Shown piece by piece: positions 60,719-64,000 of a stretch of DNA of 64,000 bases (positions are counted from its first letter, which is position 1; the number at the start of each line of letters is the position of its first letter). The translations under genes were made by a program, and so were the position numbers. Below the pieces are notes generated by a model. The model had not been told where the DNA came from. It saw only the letters and a list, made by a program, of their open reading frames with translations, and searched no databases. This DNA is from Phocicoccus schoeneichii. GTDB taxonomy: Bacteria; Bacillota; Bacilli; Staphylococcales; Salinicoccaceae. The stretch is from assembly GCF_014635565.1 (NCBI RefSeq), contig NZ_BMDB01000001.1, positions 434,001-498,000 on the forward strand. Reading direction: 5' to 3'.

Positions 60719-61033
60719 CTAAATTGGTGGTAATTTATCATTAGAATTCATTTCATTAACAACCTTTTTCAGCTCGGTATTGGTTGGTTTTTCAAGTCTA
60801 TTAACAGGTGTAGGAGTATGTTCCCATATATCATTTGGTGTACATTCAAGTGCAGTGCATAATGCATCCATTGTTTGTGCTTTTACTTGTTTTGGTTCAC
60901 CAGTGATGAGGGCACTTATAGAAGGAGGAGAAAGCTTATAAGCTGCCTTATCTTCTAATAATCTACCTAATTCCGCACCAGACCAAACCCCCTTTTCTGC
61001 CATGACTTTTCTTAGTCTCCATTCAATTGCCAT
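60719..61033 (-). CDS. XRE-type helix-turn-helix protein of the recombinase module
   Basis: A 104-residue protein, start ATG 61033 after AAGG (a GTG nine bases upstream abuts the site). The helix-turn-helix is SGAELGRLLEDKAAYKLSPPSISALITGEPKQV (about 18-52), followed by LCTALECTPNDIWEHTP. It begins 1 bp after the recombinase stop. In such three-gene modules the small protein probably controls expression or directionality. Confidence 0.8.
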   Translation of the reverse strand: MAIEWRLRKVMAEKGVWSGAELGRLLEDKAAYKLSPPSISALITGEPKQVKAQTMDALCTALECTPNDIWEHTPTPVNRLEKPTNTELKKVVNEMNSNDKLPPI

Positions 61034-61034
61034 G

Positions 61035-62018
61035 TCATTCACCTTCTTTACTAAAGTTTAATAATTGGTTTTTCCACTTCTCCTGTGCCATTCTCACCCT
61101 TTTTTCTAAATGATATGAACCAGGATTAGAATAATTAAATGTAGTGGCAACATCAGCGTGTCCTAACAGTTCCTTAAGGGTCAATAAATCTACACCAAGT
61201 TCTGTTTGTCGTGTTGCAAATGAATGCCGCAACTGATGAGGACTAAATACTTCCTCTTCTGTAAAGCCCATTTTCTTTTGCCTTCTCGTCAAACTTCTTC
61301 GAGCTGTATGCTTACTTAATCTTGTACCACTTTCTGATAAAAATAAGGAACCTTCTGTATTAGAAACGAACAGAGGTCTTACTCCTTCCAAGTACCACTT
61401 GATAAGTAAATCTACACCATCTAACATAGTTACCCATCTACGCTTGTATCCTGACCCTTTAGATCCTTTTCCAAAACGTACATGTATTTTTCCTTTTTCA
61501 CCTAAATCAAATCGGCAATCTTTTACATCCATCATGATTATTTCGTGAGTTCTTAAACCTGTTAGCTCGAGCATTCTAAAAATTGTATAATCCCTCGCGA
61601 TAGTAGAATATTTTCTTGCAGTTTTCATTTCATGCTTCAACCCATCCCAAAACCTTTCTAATATTTCAGGTCTCGGTGGTATTACCTTGCCATTATGATC
61701 ATCTTTTCTGTGATAGTAACGATTAAATTTATAGAATAGGTTAGGAACTTGAACTCTGTATTTTTCCCATATCTCATATCCATGTCTGGACTTTAGATAT
61801 TCTAGAAAGCTTGATATAGTGGATTGATACTTCCTCCTTGTTGAATAAGCTAATCCTCTTCCAACTAAACCTAAATAAAATTGATCTGCATCTAACATAT
61901 CAACTTCCCATATAAACTTATTGGAGACATCTAAAAATTCATTTAAACAATTTATTCCAAGAGCGATTGTACTCTCTGTATAACCCAAAACACGTTGTTG
62001 CTGTTCCCATAACCCCAT
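61035..62018 (-). CDS. Tyrosine recombinase of the island
   Basis: A 327-residue integrase. The N-terminal core-binding domain covers about 1-110. The catalytic Arg is in ELTGLRTHEIIMMDV, the HxxR box in SPHQLRHSFATRQ, and GHADVATTFNYSN has the Tyr nucleophile. It is distinct in sequence from TnpA and TnpB of Tn558. No ribosome binding site precedes the ATG and no other start is available before a stop, so expression may be low. It lies at the right edge of the island next to three operator-like repeats and is the likely agent of integration. Confidence 0.9.
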   Translation of the reverse strand: MGLWEQQQRVLGYTESTIALGINCLNEFLDVSNKFIWEVDMLDADQFYLGLVGRGLAYSTRRKYQSTISSFLEYLKSRHGYEIWEKYRVQVPNLFYKFNRYYHRKDDHNGKVIPPRPEILERFWDGLKHEMKTARKYSTIARDYTIFRMLELTGLRTHEIIMMDVKDCRFDLGEKGKIHVRFGKGSKGSGYKRRWVTMLDGVDLLIKWYLEGVRPLFVSNTEGSLFLSESGTRLSKHTARRSLTRRQKKMGFTEEEVFSPHQLRHSFATRQTELGVDLLTLKELLGHADVATTFNYSNPGSYHLEKRVRMAQEKWKNQLLNFSKEGE

Positions 62019-62130
62019 TAATTTCGCTTGGTATTCTCTAGATTCTTAATATGTAGGATAAGATAATTCTTCTTGTGTATTGCTAATAACCGACAGAAAA
62101 GGATATTTCCCCATTTAATAACCCCTTTTT

Positions 62131-62182
62131 TAGGTATTACCTAATTTTTTTAGGTATTACCTATTTTTTTAGGTTTTACCTA
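62131..62182. promoter_or_regulatory. Three near-palindromes TAGGTATTACCTA at the island's right edge
   Basis: TAGGTATTACCTA at 62131-62143 and 62151-62163, and TAGGTTTTACCTA at 62170-62182, spaced 20 and 19 bp, i.e. on one face of the helix. T-runs separate them. They are probably operators for the module's XRE protein or binding sites for the recombinase; the recombinase start is 113 bp away. Confidence 0.8.
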
Positions 62183-62224
62183 ATGTAACATATGATTACT
62201 AAACGGGCAACTTGCTCATTCTAC

Positions 62225-62308
62225 GGTGTTATCATCATTGTTTCAATTGTATTTTTACCAATTATATTCAACTTCGATATTTCACCTTTCCCGTCGGCAT
62301 TTAAATAA
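62225..62308 (+). pseudogene. DASS transporter, terminal 27 codons
   Basis: GVIIIVSIVFLPIIFNFDIS then PFPSAFK and a stop at 62306-62308: the last helix of the transporter begun at 56655-56911 (LNII joins GVII). Confidence 0.82.
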
Positions 62309-62329
62309 GATTAAATTCACGCTCCTGAC

Positions 62330-62352
62330 GACAATGTCAGGAGTTATTTTGT
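62330..62352 (+). terminator. Terminator after the DASS remnant
   Basis: TCCTGAC and GTCAGGA pair around GACAAT, followed by TTATTTTG. Confidence 0.7.
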
Positions 62353-62381
62353 GTTTATCTATTAATAAAAATTCAAAAAAA

Positions 62382-62414
62382 TCACCCATCAATTGATAAA
62401 TACTGATGGGTGAA
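62382..62414 (-). terminator. Terminator after the MFS gene at 62429
   Basis: TCACCCATCA and TGATGGGTGA pair perfectly; A-run before (T on the minus strand). Confidence 0.85.
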
Positions 62415-62428
62415 AAACTATATATTTA

Positions 62429-63718
62429 TTAGTTTGCTTCTTCTGTGTGAAGTTCAAGCTTCTTATGCTTTTTCATTCTGTCAATATTATCTGACTCATC
62501 GAGTAATGATGATGCGATAATACCTACTAATGTAAATCCTGCTGCTACGTAGAATGCCATGTTGAAGCTTCCTGAAACGTCTGTGATCCAACCAGTAAGT
62601 CCTGGTGCTAAGATTGACGCTGACATACCGATGAAGTTATATACACCAAATGACGTAGATAATCCAACACGTGGAGCTGCGTCTGCTACTACAGCGATTA
62701 ACACAGGGTTAGTTGAGATCTTACCGAATAATCCGTAAAGGATTAACGCAACGTATAATACAGTCATGCTATCGAAGAATACGATAGAAATCATTGAAAT
62801 GAATGCTACTGGTAGCATTACGAGTAATACTGGTTTACGACGACCTAGTTTGTCTGAAATCCAAGATAGGATTAATGAACCAGGAATTGCAGCCCAAGGT
62901 ACTAAAGATGTTACGAATGCAACGTCTGAACCTTGTACACCACGTTCGTTTAATAAGTACGTTGGTAACCAAGTTAAGATTACGAAGAATCCGTAGATTG
63001 AACAGAAAATTGTGATGAACGCTAAGATTAAGTTACGCTTCTTAAATAAGTCAATGATCTTAAGTTTTTCTTCAACAACTACTTCTGCGCCACTTTCTTT
63101 TTCTTGTTGTTTCATTGCTTCGATATGTGGTGCACGTTCTTTAACTAAGAACAACATTACAATACCAAGTAAGATTACCGGGATAGAAATAATGATAAAT
63201 GGCCATTTCCAGTCTAGTCCCATGTCAAACACAGTGATTGTTGAAATATACATACCGATTGAAGTACCGAATGCCATACCGGAGTTAATTAATGCAGAAC
63301 CTAAAGTGATTCTTTCGGGTGGAATTGCTTCAGATGATAATGCATATTGTGGTCCGTAGTACATTCCTTGGAATAAACCAACTAAGAACCATGCAACAAT
63401 GAACAGGATGTATGTTGTCATCATACCTGTCAGTGCTGCGAAGATACCAAATCCGATTGTACCGATAATAACCATAGTCTTACGACCAACTTTATCTCCA
63501 ATAATTCCTGATGGAACCTGAGATAATGTATAACCAATAAAGAATATAGACATGATGTTACCAGCTTGGCTGTTAGATAAGTTGAATTCCTCCATGATTG
63601 TTGGAATTAATGGTGCGAGGACTTGGCGTGTCGCATAGATTACGAGCCAACCAAGTGTGAACAGTACAACTATCTTGATCCAATATTTATTGGATACTGC
63701 AGTATTTGAATTGTTCAA
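62429..63718 (-). CDS. ACS-family MFS transporter, second copy
   Basis: A 429-residue, 12-helix carrier similar in outline to the one at 55331: QVPSGIIGDKVGRKTMVIIG (near 65-85), ILTWLPTYLLNERG, PWAAIPGSLILSWISDKLGRR. A charged loop (HIEAMKQQEKESGAEVVVEE) joins the halves. Organic-acid uptake is likely; the adjacent lactate-permease-family gene on the same strand also points to short-chain hydroxy acids. Confidence 0.85.
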   Translation of the reverse strand: MNNSNTAVSNKYWIKIVVLFTLGWLVIYATRQVLAPLIPTIMEEFNLSNSQAGNIMSIFFIGYTLSQVPSGIIGDKVGRKTMVIIGTIGFGIFAALTGMMTTYILFIVAWFLVGLFQGMYYGPQYALSSEAIPPERITLGSALINSGMAFGTSIGMYISTITVFDMGLDWKWPFIIISIPVILLGIVMLFLVKERAPHIEAMKQQEKESGAEVVVEEKLKIIDLFKKRNLILAFITIFCSIYGFFVILTWLPTYLLNERGVQGSDVAFVTSLVPWAAIPGSLILSWISDKLGRRKPVLLVMLPVAFISMISIVFFDSMTVLYVALILYGLFGKISTNPVLIAVVADAAPRVGLSTSFGVYNFIGMSASILAPGLTGWITDVSGSFNMAFYVAAGFTLVGIIASSLLDESDNIDRMKKHKKLELHTEEAN

Positions 63719-63773
63719 AAGAAACCTCTCCTAAATATATTTTTATTTTTTAAATCATTAAAACCAATTGTTG

Positions 63774-64000
63774 TTAAGTCATTGTGTATGCAAGCATAAA
63801 GTTAATAATACAGATGATTGTTATTAACAGTAAACTATACTTTAGCGTAAATGACAGTATTTCTGATTCTTTACCATTTTGTCCAACAGCTGCTGCTGCA
63901 ATTGCGAGTGACGTTGGTGCAATTGGTTTAGCCATTGCACCACCTACTGTGTTCGCAGCTACAAATAATGATGGATTTAATGCAAGTTGTTTTGCTGTCA
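63774..64000 (-). CDS. L-lactate permease family protein (LctP), C-terminal end
   Basis: Seventy-five codons at the edge of the window: TAKQLALNPSLFVAANTVGG, then AMAKPIAPTSLAIAAAAVGQ NGKESEILSFTLKYSLLLIT and a final helix. The pattern ANTVGGAMxKxIxPxSxAxAxAAVG followed by GKE is that of the LctP/GlcA lactate-glycolate permeases. The rest is outside the window. It is upstream of the MFS gene on the same strand. Confidence 0.82.
   Translation of the reverse strand, partial: TAKQLALNPSLFVAANTVGGAMAKPIAPTSLAIAAAAVGQNGKESEILSFTLKYSLLLITIICIINFMLAYTMT

Larger units (their letters stand above)
56912..62224. mobile_element. Integrase island of about 5.3 kb inserted in the DASS remnant
   Basis: The island is defined by the break in the transporter frame at about 56911 and its resumption at 62225. 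It carries, left to right, an XRE regulator, a small membrane protein, a beta-lactamase-fold protein, another small membrane protein, cadC, and a recombinase module (a decayed third gene, an XRE protein and a tyrosine recombinase). The recombinase is at the right edge and reads inward. Exact end points are uncertain by a few bases because no long direct repeat is visible. Confidence 0.75.

Overview
The window is chromosomal DNA from a low-GC Gram-positive coccus of the Staphylococcaceae. The evidence is the gene orders rplU-prp-rpmA-obg beside mreCD-radC-comC, sosA/lexA beside ynzC-tkt-yneF, and sbcDC. Protein L27 carries the cleavable N-terminus typical of Firmicutes, and a Tn554-family transposon sits in radC. 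An allantoin gene cluster of this size is not typical of Staphylococcus itself; a related genus such as Nosocomiicoccus or Jeotgalicoccus is my guess, not a demonstration.

Layout. 1-3.1 kb: housekeeping ribosomal and cell-shape genes on the minus strand, followed by a candidate small RNA (3275-3424) and a 51-bp tandem repeat. 3.98-10.63 kb: a complete Tn558-type transposon (fexA chloramphenicol/florfenicol exporter with translational attenuator, orf138 remnant, tnpCBA) that splits radC. 10.6-34.6 kb: ordinary core genes (comC, an Mga-like regulator, sco, sbcDC, ccdA/ccdC, a heterodimeric BmrCD-like ABC exporter, two oligopeptide-binding lipoproteins, tkt, sosA/lexA, ykvI, selO).

34.7-56.6 kb is mostly one metabolic theme. 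Allantoin is taken up (pucI), opened by allantoinase (allB), and degraded by AllC, AllE and two AllD paralogues to oxalurate. AllFGH (FdrA/YlbE/YlbF) plus carbamate kinase would then yield oxamate and ATP. A PucR-type regulator (53.6 kb) is divergent from pucI, and several MFS carriers flank the genes. Inside this cluster, between allC and allB, lies a foreign segment: nine 52-bp hairpin repeats, then about 2.4 kb bounded by 40-bp imperfect direct repeats. That segment holds a MerR-like regulator and a three-gene operon encoding a secreted Ntox21-like toxin, its probable immunity protein and a small membrane protein. I regard this as the most interesting locus in the window.

56.6-62.3 kb: a C-terminal remnant of a dicarboxylate (DASS) transporter gene is split by a roughly 5.3-kb integrase island. 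The island carries an XRE regulator with a large palindromic operator, a membrane-anchored beta-lactamase-fold hydrolase, an orphan cadC and a tyrosine-recombinase module whose third gene is decayed. The window ends with another ACS-type MFS carrier and the 3' end of a lactate-permease-family gene. No rRNA, tRNA or CRISPR array was seen.
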